Shown: positions 10,209 to 22,369, counted from the first letter of the stretch. The stretch: 64,000 nucleotides of DNA from Amia ocellicauda (GCF_036373705.1 NC_089851.1:57708497-57772496); one strand, 5' to 3'. Numbers and translations: made by a program. The notes: generated by a model from the sequence alone, not told the origin.

Positions 10209-10711
10209 GCTTGGCCCTGCTTTGCATTCTATGAAGCATTCGTTTGTTCTCTCTCGATGCTTGGCTTCTGGGCTCCTCTGCACCAGGGAGGTCTTTCAAC
10301 CTCACATACTGTTGTCTGTGTAGCTGATGGGAAATCAGACTGTCATCTGTGTGTTTTGTTTTCTTTAAAGAAAATGTGTATTTTACAAGTTCGTTGTTGT
10401 TGTTGAGGAGGAGGAGGACATGTAGTGTGTTGTTGAGGAGGAGGACGAAATGTGGTTTGCCGGCTTGTTATGGAGACCTTTGCTGAACGTGTACTCCTGA
10501 GCTGCACCAAAGGAGAGGCATTCTTTTCAGTTGTTTGCGGGCCTGCTGAACCATGCTCTCAGTGCTGTCTCACTGGGGATACGGTTACCGTTCTGGAAAG
10601 ACACTTCAGCGCTACAGTCCATGCTATCAGTCAGTGAGCGTAGGTCTCCCGGTCTGCCCCAAAGCAGTTACGCGCTTGCCCAGCAGAAACTGCGACACCC
10701 TCCGTTAACTT

Positions 10712-10783
10712 GGCTCGTTGGTCTAGGGGTATGATTCTTGCTGAGGGTGTGAGAGGCCCTGGGTTCAACTCCAGGACGAGCCC
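10712..10783 (+). tRNA. tRNA-Pro(AGG)-like, G33 variant
   Basis: Class consensus; fourth trimer copy. Confidence 0.7.
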
Positions 10784-11304
10784 ACTTGGCCCCACTTTGC
10801 AGTCACCGAAGTGTTTGTTCGTTTGCTCTTGAAGGCTGGCTTCTGGGCTCCTCTGCACAAGGGAGGGCTATCGACCTCAGATACTGTTGCCCGTATAGCT
10901 GATGGGAAATCAGACTGTCATCTGTGTGTTTTGTTTTCTTTAAAGAAAATGTGTTTTTTACAAGTTCGTTGTTGTTGTTGTTGTTGTTGTTGAGGAGGAG
11001 GTGGAGGACATGTAGTGTGTTGTTGAGGAGGAGGAGGACGAAATGTGGTTTGCCGGCTTGTTATGGAGACCTTTGCTGAACGTGTACTCCTGAGCTGCAC
11101 CAAAGGAGAGGCATTCTTTTCAGTTGTTTGCGGGCCTGCTGAACCATGCTCTCAGTGCTGTCTCACTGGGGATGGCGTTACCATTCTGGAAAGACACGTC
11201 AGCGCTACAGTCCATGCTATCAGTCAGTGAGCGTAGGTCTCCCGGTCTGCCCCAAAGCAGTTACGCGCTTGCCCAGCAGAAACTGCGACACCCTCCGTTA
11301 ACTT

Positions 11305-11376
11305 GGCTCGTTGGTCTAGGGGTATGCTTCTTGCTGAGGGTGTGAGAGGCCCTGGGTTCAACTCCAGGACGAGCCC
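11305..11376 (+). tRNA. tRNA-Pro(AGG)-like, G33 variant with A24C
   Basis: Reads TATGCTTC instead of TATGATTC, putting a C-T mismatch into the D-stem on top of the class changes. Confidence 0.6.
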
Positions 11377-11882
11377 ACTTGGCCCCACTTTGCAGTCACC
11401 GAAGTGTTTGTTCGTTTGCTCTTGAAGGCTGGCTTCTGGGCTCCTCTGCACAAGGGAGGGCTATCGACCTCAGATACTGTTGCCTGTAAAGCTGATGGGA
11501 AATCAGACTGTCATCTGTGTGTTTTGTTTTCTTTAAAGAAAATGTGTTTTTTACAAGTTCGTTGTTGTTGTTGAGGAGGAGGAGGACATGTAGTGTGTTG
11601 TTGAGGAGGAGGAGGACGAAATGTGGTTTGCCGGCTTGTTATGGAGACCTTTGCTGAACGTGTACTCCTGAGCTGCACCAAAGGAGAGGCATTCTTTTCA
11701 GTTGTTTGCGGGCCTGCTGAACAATGCTCTCAGTGCTGTCTCACTGGGGATGGCGTTACCATTCTGGAAAGACACGTCAGCGCTACAGTCCATGCTATCA
11801 GTCAGTGAGCGTAGGTCTCCCGGTCTGCCCCAAAGCAGTTACGCGCTTGCCCAGCAGAAACTGTGACACTGTCAGATAACTT

Positions 11883-11954
11883 GGCTCGTTGGTCTAGGGG
11901 TATGATTCTCGCTTTTGGTGCGAGAGGTCCCGGGTTCAACTCCCGGACGAGCCC
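11883..11954 (+). tRNA. tRNA-Pro body with TTG (Gln) anticodon
   Basis: The loop reads TTTTGGT (11913-11919), so bases 34-36 are TTG. One change, G35 to T, turns the Pro(TGG) anticodon into one that reads the Gln codon CAA. All stems and both promoter boxes stay canonical and the trailer matches the TGG unit at 10137. Prolyl-tRNA synthetase relies strongly on G35 and G36, so charging is uncertain: it could be poorly charged, mischarged or silent. A base-call or assembly error is possible because it is the only such copy. Confidence 0.85.
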
Positions 11955-12427
11955 GCTTGGCCCTGCTTTGCATTCTATGAAGCATTCGTTTGTTCTCTCT
12001 CGATGCTTGGCTTCTGGGCTCCTCTGCACCAGGGAGGTCTTTCAACCTCACATACTGTTGTCTGTGTAGCTGATGGGAAATCAGACTGTCATCTGTGTGT
12101 TTTGTTTTCTTTAAAGAAAATGTGTATTTTACAAGTTCGTTGTTGTTGTTGAGGAGGAGGACGAAATGTGGTTTGCCGGCTTGTTATGGAGACCTTTGCT
12201 GAACGTGTACTCCTGAGCTGCACCAAAGGAGAGGCATTCTTTTCAGTTGTTTGCGGGCCTGCTGAACCATGCTCTCAGTGCTGTCTCACTGGGGATACGG
12301 TTACCGTTCTGGAAAGACACTTCAGCGCTACAGTCCATGCTATCAGTCAGTGAGCGTAGGTCTCCCGGTCTGCCCCAAAGCAGTTACGCGCTTGCCCAGC
12401 AGAAACTGCGACACCCTCCGTTAACTT

Positions 12428-12499
12428 GGCTCGTTGGTCTAGGGGTATGATTCTTGCTGAGGGTGTGAGAGGCCCTGGGTTCAACTCCAGGACGAGCCC
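12428..12499 (+). tRNA. tRNA-Pro(AGG)-like, G33 variant
   Basis: Class consensus; its unit is 30 bp short upstream because the (GTT)/(GAG) duplication has collapsed. Confidence 0.7.
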
Positions 12500-13020
12500 A
12501 CTTGGCCCCACTTTGCAGTCACTGAAGTGTTTGTTCGTTTGCTCTTGAAGGCTGGCTTCTGGGCTCCTCTGCACAAGGGAGGGCTATCGACCTCAGATAC
12601 TGTTGCCCGTATAGCTGATGGGAAATCAGACTGTCATCTGTGTGTTTTGTTTTCTTTAAAGAAAATGTGTATTTTACAAGTTCGTTGTTGTTGTTGTTGT
12701 TGTTGTTGAGGAGGAGGTGGAGGACATGTAGTGTGTTGTTGAGGAGGAGGAGGACGAAATGTGGTTTGCCGGCTTGTTATGGAGACCTTTGCTGAACGTG
12801 TACTCCTGAGCTGCACCAAAGGAGAGGCATTCTTTTCAGTTGTTTGCGGGCCTGCTGAACCATGCTCTCAGTGCTGTCTCACTGGGGATGGCGTTACCAT
12901 TCTGGAAAGACACGTCAGCGCTACAGTCCATGCTATCAGTCAGTGAGCGTAGGTCTCCCGGTCTGCCCCAAAGCAGTTACGCGCTTGCCTAGCAGAAACT
13001 GTGACACTGTCAGATAACTT

Positions 13021-13092
13021 GGCTCGTTGGTCTAGGGGTATGATTCTCGCTTTGGGTGCGAGAGGTCCCGGGTTCAACTCCCGGACGAGCCC
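13021..13092 (+). tRNA. tRNA-Pro(TGG)
   Basis: Canonical; the leader has GCCTAGCAG for GCCCAGCAG. Confidence 0.95.
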
Positions 13093-13595
13093 GCTTGGCC
13101 CTGCTTTGCATTCTCTGAAGCATTCGTTTGTTCTCTCTCGATGCTTGGCTTCTGGGCTCCTCTGCACCAGGGAGGTCTTTCAACCTCACATACTGTTGGC
13201 TGTGTAGCTGATGGGAAATCAGACTGTCATCTGTGTGTTTTGTTTTCTTTAAAGAAAATGTGTATTTTACAAGTTCGTTGTTGTTGTTGAGGAGGAGGAG
13301 GACATGTAGTGTGTTGTTGAGGAGGAGGACGAAATGTGGTTTGCCGGCTTGTTATGGAGACCTTTGCTGAACGTGTACTCCTGAGCTGCACCAAAGGAGA
13401 GGCATTCTTTTCAGTTGTTTGCGGGCCTGCTGAACCATGCTCTCAGTGCTGTCTCACTGGGGATACGGTTACCGTTCTGGAAAGACACTTCAGCGCTACA
13501 GTCCATGCTATCAGTCAGTGAGCGTAGGTCTCCCGGTCTGCCCCAAAGCAGTTACGCGCTTGCCCAGCAGAAACTGCGACACCCTCCGTTAACTT

Positions 13596-13667
13596 GGCTC
13601 GTTGGTCTAGGGGTATGATTCTTGCTGAGGGTGTTAGAGGCCCTGGGTTCAACTCCAGGACGAGCCC
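13596..13667 (+). tRNA. tRNA-Pro(AGG)-like, G33 variant with T41
   Basis: Stem CTTGC/GTTAG has a T-T mismatch at 29-41, weakening the anticodon stem. First of a recurring T41 subclass. Confidence 0.6.
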
Positions 13668-14185
13668 ACTTGGCCCCACTTTGCAGTCACCGAAGTGTTT
13701 GTTCGTTTGCTCTTGAAGGCTGGCTTCTGGGCTCATCTGCACAAGGGAGGGCTATCGACCTCAGATACTGTTGCCTGTAAAGCTGATGGGAAATCAGACT
13801 GTCATCTGTGTGTTTTGTTTTCTTTAAAGAAAATGTGTTTTTTACAAGTTCGTTGTTGTTGTTGTTGTTGTTGAGGAGGAGGAGGAGGACATGTAGTGTG
13901 TTGTTGAGGAGGAGGAGGACGAAATGTGGTTTGCCGGCTTGTTATGGAGACCTTTGCTGAACGTGTACTCCTGAGCTGCACCAAAGGAGAGGCATTCTTT
14001 TCAGTTGTTTGCGGGCCTGCTGAACCATGCTCTCAGTGCTGTCTCACTGGGGATGGCGTTACCATTCTGGAAAGACACGTCAGCGCTACAGTCCATGCTA
14101 TCAGTCAGTGAGCGTAGGTCTCCCGGTCTGCCCCAAAGCAGTTACGCGCTTGCCCAGCAGAAACTGTGACACTGTCAGATAACTT

Positions 14186-14257
14186 GGCTCGTTGGTCTAG
14201 GGGTATGATTCTCGCTTTGGGTGCGAGAGGTCCCGGGTTCAACTCCCGGACGAGCCC
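14186..14257 (+). tRNA. tRNA-Pro(TGG)
   Basis: Canonical; the downstream palindrome is broken (TTTAACGAAAA), as in the unit at 15342. Confidence 0.95.
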
Positions 14258-14763
14258 GCTTGGCCCTGCTTTGCATTCTCTGAAGCATTCGTTTGTTCTC
14301 TCTCGATGCTTGGCTTCTGGGCTCCTCTGCACCAGGGAGGTCTTTCAACCTCAGATACTGTTGGCTGTGTAGCTGATGGGAAATCAGACTGTCATCTGTG
14401 TGTTTTGTTTTCTTTAACGAAAATGTGTATTTTACAAGTTCGTTGTTGTTGTTGAGGAGGAGGAGGACATGTAGTGTGTTGTTGAGGAGGAGGAGGACGA
14501 AATGTGGTTTGCCGGCTTGTTATGGAGACCTTTGCTGAACGTGTACTCCTGAGCTGCACCAAAGGAGAGGCATTCTTTTCAGTTGTTTGCGGGCCTGCTG
14601 AACAATGCTCTCAGTGCTGTCTCACTGGGGATGGCGTTACCATTCTGGAAAGACACGTCAGCGCTACAGTCCATGCTATCAGTCAGTGAGCGTAGGTCTC
14701 CCGGTCTGCCCCAAAGCAGTTACGCGCTTGCCCAGCAGAAACTGCGACACCCTCCGTTAACTT

Positions 14764-14835
14764 GGCTCGTTGGTCTAGGGGTATGATTCTTGCTGAGGGT
14801 GTGAGAGGCCCTGGGTTCAACTCCAGGACGAGCCC
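14764..14835 (+). tRNA. tRNA-Pro(AGG)-like, G33 variant
   Basis: Class consensus; the trailer has TTCATTTGC, marking a subgroup (also 15920, 17677, 22370, 25851, 31703, 33461). Confidence 0.7.
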
Positions 14836-15341
14836 ACTTGGCCCCACTTTGCAGTCACCGAAGTGTTTGTTCATTTGCTCTTGAAGGCTGGCTTCTGGGC
14901 TCCTCTGCACAAGGGAGGGCTATCGACCTCAGATACTGTTGCCTGTAAAGCTGATGGGAAATCAGACTGTCATCTGTGTGTTTTGTTTTCTTTAAAGAAA
15001 ATGTGTTTTTTACAAGTTCGTTGTTGTTGTTGAGGAGGAGGAGGACATGTAGTGTGTTGTTGAGGAGGAGGAGGACGAAATGTGGTTTGCCGGCTTGTTA
15101 TGGAGACCTTTGCTGAACGTGTACTCCTGAGCTGCACCAAAGGAGAGGCATTCTTTTCAGTTGTTTGCGGGCCTGCTGAACCATGCTCTCAGTGCTGTCT
15201 CACTGGGGATGGCGTTACCATTCTGGAAAGACACGTCAGCGCTACAGTCCATGCTATCAGTCAGTGAGCGTAGGTCTCCCGGTCTGCCCCAAAGCAGTTA
15301 CGCGCTTGCCCAGCAGAAACTGTGACACTGTCAGATAACTT

Positions 15342-15413
15342 GGCTCGTTGGTCTAGGGGTATGATTCTCGCTTTGGGTGCGAGAGGTCCCGGGTTCAACT
15401 CCCGGACGAGCCC
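15342..15413 (+). tRNA. tRNA-Pro(TGG)
   Basis: Canonical; a 1156-bp dimer duplicate of the gene at 14186. Confidence 0.95.
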
Positions 15414-15919
15414 GCTTGGCCCTGCTTTGCATTCTCTGAAGCATTCGTTTGTTCTCTCTCGATGCTTGGCTTCTGGGCTCCTCTGCACCAGGGAGGTCTT
15501 TCAACCTCAGATACTGTTGGCTGTGTAGCTGATGGGAAATCAGACTGTCATCTGTGTGTTTTGTTTTCTTTAACGAAAATGTGTATTTTACAAGTTCGTT
15601 GTTGTTGTTGAGGAGGAGGAGGACATGTAGTGTGTTGTTGAGGAGGAGGAGGACGAAATGTGGTTTGCCGGCTTGTTATGGAGACCTTTGCTGAACGTGT
15701 ACTCCTGAGCTGCACCAAAGGAGAGGCATTCTTTTCAGTTGTTTGCGGGCCTGCTGAACAATGCTCTCAGTGCTGTCTCACTGGGGATGGCGTTACCATT
15801 CTGGAAAGACACGTCAGCGCTACAGTCCATGCTATCAGTCAGTGAGCGTAGGTCTCCCGGTCTGCCCCAAAGCAGTTACGCGCTTGCCCAGCAGAAACTG
15901 CGACACCCTCCGTTAACTT

Positions 15920-15991
15920 GGCTCGTTGGTCTAGGGGTATGATTCTTGCTGAGGGTGTGAGAGGCCCTGGGTTCAACTCCAGGACGAGCCC
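15920..15991 (+). tRNA. tRNA-Pro(AGG)-like, G33 variant
   Basis: Class consensus, TTCATTTGC subgroup; the far T-run is weakened to TTTTGCTTTC. Confidence 0.7.
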
Positions 15992-16506
15992 ACTTGGCCC
16001 CACTTTGCAGTCACCGAAGTGTTTGTTCATTTGCTCTTGAAGGCTGGCTTCTGGGCTCCTCTGCACAAGGGAGGGCTATCGACCTCAGATACTGTTGCCT
16101 GTAAAGCTGATGGGAAATCAGACTGTCATCTGTGTGTTTTGCTTTCTTTAAAGAAAATGTGTTTTTTACAAGTTCGTTGTTGTTGTTGTTGTTGAGGAGG
16201 AGGAGGAGGACATGTAGTGTGTTGTTGAGGAGGAGGAGGACGAAATGTGGTTTGCCGGCTTGTTATGGAGACCTTTGCTGAACGTGTACTCCTGAGCTGC
16301 ACCAAAGGAGAGGCATTCTTTTCAGTTGTTTGCGGGCCTGCTGAACCATGCTCTCAGTGCTGTCTCACTGGGGATACGGTTACCGTTCTGGAAAGACACT
16401 TCAGCGCTACAGTCCATGCTATCAGTCAGTGAGCGTAGGTCTCCCGGTCTGCCCCAAAGCAGTTACGCGCTTGCCCAGCAGAAACTGCGACACCCTCCGT
16501 TAACTT

Positions 16507-16578
16507 GGCTCGTTGGTCTAGGGGTATGATTCTTGCTGAGGGTGTGAGAGGCCCTGGGTTCAACTCCAGGACGAGCCC
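16507..16578 (+). tRNA. tRNA-Pro(AGG)-like, G33 variant
   Basis: Class consensus with a type B trailer. Confidence 0.7.
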
Positions 16579-17098
16579 ACTTGGCCCCACTTTGCAGTCA
16601 CCGAAGTGTTTGTTCGTTTGCTCTTGAAGGCTGGCTTCTGGGCTCCTCTGCACAAGGGAGGGCTATCGACCTCAGATACTGTTGCCCGTATAGCTGATGG
16701 GAAATCAGACTGTCATCTGTGTGTTTTGTTTTCTTTAAAGAAAATGTGTTTTTTACAAGTTCGTTGTTGTTGTTGTTGTTGTTGTTGAGGAGGAGGTGGA
16801 GGACATGTAGTGTGTTGTTGAGGAGGAGGAGGACGAAATGTGGTTTGCCGGCTTGTTATGGAGACCTTTGCTGAACGTGTACTCCTGAGCTGCACCAAAG
16901 GAGAGGCATTCTTTTCAGTTGTTTGCGGGCCTGCTGAACCATGCTCTCAGTGCTGTCTCACTGGGATGGCGTTACCATTCTGGAAAGACACGTCAGCGCT
17001 ACAGTCCATGCTATCAGTCAGTGAGCGTAGGTCTCCCGGTCTGCCCCAAAGCAGTTACGCGCTTGCCCAGCAGAAACTGTGACACTGTCAGATAACTT

Positions 17099-17170
17099 GG
17101 CTCGTTGGTCTAGGGGTATGATTCTCGCTTTGGGTGCGAGAGGTCCCGGGTTCAACTCCCGGACGAGCCC
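17099..17170 (+). tRNA. tRNA-Pro(TGG)
   Basis: Canonical gene; the leader has lost one G (CTGGGATGG at about 16961), a mark shared with five later TGG units. Confidence 0.95.
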
Positions 17171-17676
17171 GCTTGGCCCTGCTTTGCATTCTCTGAAGCA
17201 TTCGTTTGTTCTCTCTCGATGCTTGGCTTCTGGGCTCCTCTGCACCAGGGAGGTCTTTCAACCTCAGATACTGTTGGCTGTGTAGCTGATGGGAAATCAG
17301 ACTGTCATCTGTGTGTTTTGTTTTCTTTAAAGAAAATGTGTATTTTACAAGTTCGTTGTTGTTGTTGAGGAGGAGGAGGACATGTAGTGTGTTGTTGAGG
17401 AGGAGGAGGACGAAATGTGGTTTGCCGGCTTGTTATGGAGACCTTTGCTGAACGTGTACTCCTGAGCTGCACCAAAGGAGAGGCATTCTTTTCAGTTGTT
17501 TGCGGGCCTGCTGAACAATGCTCTCAGTGCTGTCTCACTGGGGATGGCGTTACCATTCTGGAAAGACACGTCAGCGCTACAGTCCATGCTATCAGTCAGT
17601 GAGCGTAGGTCTCCCGGTCTGCCCCAAAGCAGTTACGCGCTTGCCCAGCAGAAACTGCGACACCCTCCGTTAACTT

Positions 17677-17748
17677 GGCTCGTTGGTCTAGGGGTATGAT
17701 TCTTGCTGAGGGTGTGAGAGGCCCTGGGTTCAACTCCAGGACGAGCCC
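17677..17748 (+). tRNA. tRNA-Pro(AGG)-like, G33 variant
   Basis: Class consensus, TTCATTTGC subgroup. Confidence 0.7.
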
Positions 17749-18263
17749 ACTTGGCCCCACTTTGCAGTCACCGAAGTGTTTGTTCATTTGCTCTTGAAGG
17801 CTGGCTTCTGGGCTCCTCTGCACAAGGGAGGGCTATCGACCTCAGATACTGTTGCCTGTAAAGCTGATGGGAAATCAGACTGTCATCTGTGTGTTTTGTT
17901 TTCTTTAAAGAAAATGTGTTTTTTACAAGTTCGTTGTTGTTGTTGTTGTTGAGGAGGAGGAGGAGGACATGTAGTGTGTTGTTGAGGAGGAGGAGGACGA
18001 AATGTGGTTTGCCGGCTTGTTATGGAGACCTTTGCTGAACGTGTACTCCTGAGCTGCACCAAAGGAGAGGCATTCTTTTCAGTTGTTTGCGGGCCTGCTG
18101 AACCATGCTCTCAGTGCTGTCTCACTGGGGATACGGTTACCGTTCTGGAAAGACACTTCAGCGCTACAGTCCATGCTATCAGTCAGTGAGCGTAGGTCTC
18201 CCGGTCTGCCCCAAAGCAGTTACGCGCTTGCCCAGCAGAAACTGCGACACCCTCCGTTAACTT

Positions 18264-18335
18264 GGCTCGTTGGTCTAGGGGTATGATTCTTGCTGAGGGT
18301 GTGAGAGGCCCTGGGTTCAACTCCAGGACGAGCCC
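18264..18335 (+). tRNA. tRNA-Pro(AGG)-like, G33 variant
   Basis: Class consensus. Confidence 0.7.
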
Positions 18336-18855
18336 ACTTGGCCCCACTTTGCAGTCACCGAAGTGTTTGTTCGTTTGCTCTTGAAGGCTGGCTTCTGGGC
18401 TCCTCTGCACAAGGGAGGGCTATCGACCTCAGATACTGTTGCCCGTATAGCTGATGGGAAATCAGACTGTCATCTGTGTGTTTTGTTTTCTTTAAAGAAA
18501 ATGTGTTTTTTACAAGTTCGTTGTTGTTGTTGTTGTTGTTGTTGAGGAGGAGGTGGAGGACATGTAGTGTGTTGTTGAGGAGGAGGAGGACGAAATGTGG
18601 TTTGCCGGCTTGTTATGGAGACCTTTGCTGAACGTGTACTCCTGAGCTGCACCAAAGGAGAGGCATTCTTTTCAGTTGTTTGCGGGCCTGCTGAACCATG
18701 CTCTCAGTGCTGTCTCACTGGGATGGCGTTACCATTCTGGAAAGACACGTCAGCGCTACAGTCCATGCTATCAGTCAGTGAGCGTAGGTCGCCCGGTCTG
18801 CCCCAAAGCAGTTACGCGCTTGCCCAGCAGAAACTGTGACACTGTCAGATAACTT

Positions 18856-18927
18856 GGCTCGTTGGTCTAGGGGTATGATTCTCGCTTTGGGTGTGAGAGG
18901 TCCCGGGTTCAACTCCCGGACGAGCCC
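18856..18927 (+). tRNA. tRNA-Pro(TGG), C40T
   Basis: Anticodon stem CTCGC/GTGAG has a G-U pair at 30-40; otherwise canonical TGG. One-G-deleted leader. Confidence 0.9.
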
Positions 18928-19433
18928 GCTTGGCCCTGCTTTGCATTCTCTGAAGCATTCGTTTGTTCTCTCTCGATGCTTGGCTTCTGGGCTCCTCTGC
19001 ACCAGGGAGGTCTTTCAACCTCAGATACTGTTGGCTGTGTAGCTGATGGGAAATCAGACTGTCATCTGTGTGTTTTGTTTTCTTTAAAGAAAATGTGTAT
19101 TTTACAAGTTCGTTGTTGTTGTTGAGGAGGAGGAGGACATGTAGTGTGTTGTTGAGGAGGAGGAGGACGAAATGTGGTTTGCCGGCTTGTTATGGAGACC
19201 TTTGCTGAACGTGTACTCCTGAGCTGCACCAAAGGAGAGGCATTCTTTTCAGTTGTTTGCGGGCCTGCTGAACCATGCTCTCAGTGCTGTCTCACTGGGG
19301 ATACGGTTACCGTTCTGGAAAGACACTTCAGCGCTACAGTCCATGCTATCAGTCAGTGAGCGTAGGTCTCCCGGTCTGCCCCAAAGCAGTTACGCGCTTG
19401 CCCAGCAGAAACTGCGACACCCTCCGTTAACTT

Positions 19434-19505
19434 GGCTCGTTGGTCTAGGGGTATGATTCTTGCTGAGGGTGTGAGAGGCCCTGGGTTCAACTCCAGGACG
19501 AGCCC
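19434..19505 (+). tRNA. tRNA-Pro(AGG)-like, G33 variant
   Basis: Class consensus. Confidence 0.7.
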
Positions 19506-20025
19506 ACTTGGCCCCACTTTGCAGTCACCGAAGTGTTTGTTCGTTTGCTCTTGAAGGCTGGCTTCTGGGCTCCTCTGCACAAGGGAGGGCTATCGACCTC
19601 AGATACTGTTGCCCGTATAGCTGATGGGAAATCAGACTGTCATCTGTGTGTTTTGTTTTCTTTAAAGAAAATGTGTTTTTTACAAGTTCGTTGTTGTTGT
19701 TGTTGTTGTTGTTGAGGAGGAGGTGGAGGACATGTAGTGTGTTGTTGAGGAGGAGGAGGACGAAATGTGGTTTGCCGGCTTGTTATGGAGACCTTTGCTG
19801 AACGTGTACTCCTGAGCTGCACCAAAGGAGAGGCATTCTTTTCAGTTGTTTGCGGGCCTGCTGAACCATGCTCTCAGTGCTGTCTCACTGGGATGGCGTT
19901 ACCATTCTGGAAAGACACGTCAGCGCTACAGTCCATGCTATCAGTCAGTGAGCGTAGGTCTCCCGGTCTGCCCCAAAGCAGTTACGCGCTTGCCCAGCAG
20001 AAACTGTGACACTGTCAGATAACTT

Positions 20026-20097
20026 GGCTCGTTGGTCTAGGGGTATGATTCTCGCTTTGGGTGTGAGAGGTCCCGGGTTCAACTCCCGGACGAGCCC
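20026..20097 (+). tRNA. tRNA-Pro(TGG), C40T
   Basis: Same stem change as 18856; a 1170-bp dimer duplicate. Confidence 0.9.
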
Positions 20098-20603
20098 GCT
20101 TGGCCCTGCTTTGCATTCTCTGAAGCATTCGTTTGTTCTCTCTCGATGCTTGGCTTCTGGGCTCCTCTGCACCAGGGAGGTCTTTCAACCTCAGATACTG
20201 TTGGCTGTGTAGCTGATGGGAAATCAGACTGTCATCTGTGTGTTTTGTTTTCTTTAAAGAAAATGTGTATTTTACAAGTTCGTTGTTGTTGTTGAGGAGG
20301 AGGAGGACATGTAGTGTGTTGTTGAGGAGGAGGAGGACGAAATGTGGTTTGCCGGCTTGTTATGGAGACCTTTGCTGAACGTGTACTCCTGAGCTGCACC
20401 AAAGGAGAGGCATTCTTTTCAGTTGTTTGCGGGCCTGCTGAACCATGCTCTCAGTGCTGTCTCACTGGGGATACGGTTACCGTTCTGGAAAGACACTTCA
20501 GCGCTACAGTCCATGCTATCAGTCAGTGAGCGTAGGTCTCCCGGTCTGCCCCAAAGCAGTTACGCGCTTGCCCAGCAGAAACTGCGACACCCTCCGTTAA
20601 CTT

Positions 20604-20675
20604 GGCTCGTTGGTCTAGGGGTATGATTCTTGCTGAGGGTGTGAGAGGCCCTGGGTTCAACTCCAGGACGAGCCC
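20604..20675 (+). tRNA. tRNA-Pro(AGG)-like, G33 variant
   Basis: Class consensus; the trailer has TTGATGGC for TTGAAGGC. Confidence 0.7.
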
Positions 20676-21196
20676 ACTTGGCCCCACTTTGCAGTCACCG
20701 AAGTGTTTGTTCGTTTGCTCTTGATGGCTGGCTTCTGGGCTCCTCTGCACAAGGGAGGGCTATCGACCTCAGATACTGTTGCCCGTATAGCTGATGGGAA
20801 ATCAGACTGTCATCTGTGTGTTTTGTTTTCTTTAAAGAAAATGTGTTTTTTACAAGTTCGTTGTTGTTGTTGTTGTTGTTGTTGAGGAGGAGGTGGAGGA
20901 CATGTAGTGTGTTGTTGAGGAGGAGGAGGACGAAATGTGGTTTGCCGGCTTGTTATGGAGACCTTTGCTGAACGTGTACTCCTGAGCTGCACCAAAGGAG
21001 AGGCATTCTTTTCAGTTGTTTGCGGGCCTGCTGAACCATGCTCTCAGTGCTGTCTCACTGGGGATACGGTTACTGTTCTGGAAAGACACTTCAGCGCTAC
21101 AGTCCATGCTATCAGTCAGTGAGCGTAGGTCTCCCGGTCTGCCCCAAAGCAGTTACGCGCTTGCCCAGCAGAAACTGCGACACCCTCCGTTAACTT

Positions 21197-21268
21197 GGCT
21201 CGTTGGTCTAGGGGTATGATTCTTGCTGAGGGTGTGAGAGGCCCTGGGTTCAACTCCAGGACGAGCCC
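21197..21268 (+). tRNA. tRNA-Pro(AGG)-like, G33 variant
   Basis: Class consensus; the leader has TACTGTTC for TACCGTTC. Confidence 0.7.
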
Positions 21269-21788
21269 ACTTGGCCCCACTTTGCAGTCACCGAAGTGTT
21301 TGTTCGTTTGCTCTTGAAGGCTGGCTTCTGGGCTCCTCTGCACAAGGGAGGGCTATCGACCTCAGATACTGTTGCCCGTATAGCTGATGGGAAATCAGAC
21401 TGTCATCTGTGTGTTTTGTTTTCTTTAAAGAAAATGTGTTTTTTACAAGTTCGTTGTTGTTGTTGTTGTTGTTGTTGAGGAGGAGGTGGAGGACATGTAG
21501 TGTGTTGTTGAGGAGGAGGAGGACGAAATGTGGTTTGCCGGCTTGTTATGGAGACCTTTGCTGAACGTGTACTCCTGAGCTGCACCAAAGGAGAGGCATT
21601 CTTTTCAGTTGTTTGCGGGCCTGCTGAACCATGCTCTCAGTGCTGTCTCACTGGGATGGCGTTACCATTCTGGAAAGACACGTCAGCGCTACAGTCCATG
21701 CTATCAGTCAGTGAGCGTAGGTCTCCCGGTCTGCCCCAAAGCAGTTACGCGCTTGCCCAGCAGAAACTGTGACACTGTCAGATAACTT

Positions 21789-21860
21789 GGCTCGTTGGTC
21801 TAGGGGTATGATTCTCGCTTTGGGTGTGAGAGGTCCCGGGTTCAACTCCCGGACGAGCCC
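21789..21860 (+). tRNA. tRNA-Pro(TGG), C40T
   Basis: Stem CTCGC/GTGAG, otherwise canonical; followed by a unit with an extra GAC in the GAG tract (about 22070). Confidence 0.9.
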
Positions 21861-22369
21861 GCTTGGCCCTGCTTTGCATTCTCTGAAGCATTCGTTTGTT
21901 CTCTCTCGATGCTTGGCTTCTGGGCTCCTCTGCACCAGGGAGGTCTTTCAACCTCAGATACTGTTGGCTGTGTAGCTGATGGGAAATCAGACTGTCATCT
22001 GTGTGTTTTGTTTTCTTTAAAGAAAATGTGTATTTTACAAGTTCGTTGTTGTTGTTGAGGAGGAGGAGGACGACATGTAGTGTGTTGTTGAGGAGGAGGA
22101 GGACGAAATGTGGTTTGCCGGCTTGTTATGGAGACCTTTGCTGAACGTGTACTCCTGAGCTGCACCAAAGGAGAGGCATTCTTTTCAGTTGTTTGCGGGC
22201 CTGCTGAACAATGCTCTCAGTGCTGTCTCACTGGGGATGGCGTTACCATTCTGGAAAGACACGTCAGCGCTACAGTCCATGCTATCAGTCAGTGAGCGTA
22301 GGTCTCCCGGTCTGCCCCAAAGCAGTTACGCGCTTGCCCAGCAGAAACTGCGACACCCTCCGTTAACTT

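Larger units (their letters stand above)
4061..12760 (+). repeat. trimeric higher-order repeat, about 1746 bp, five copies
   Basis: Equivalent points recur at 4061, 5807, 7553, 9299 and 11045, exactly 1746 bp apart, and then at 12761 (1716 bp, one unit having lost 30 bp). Within a copy the gene order is G33 variant, TGG, G33 variant. Copies differ by only a few bases by eye, for example at 8241, 9325 and 11327. This means a three-unit block was duplicated recently as a whole. Confidence 0.9.
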
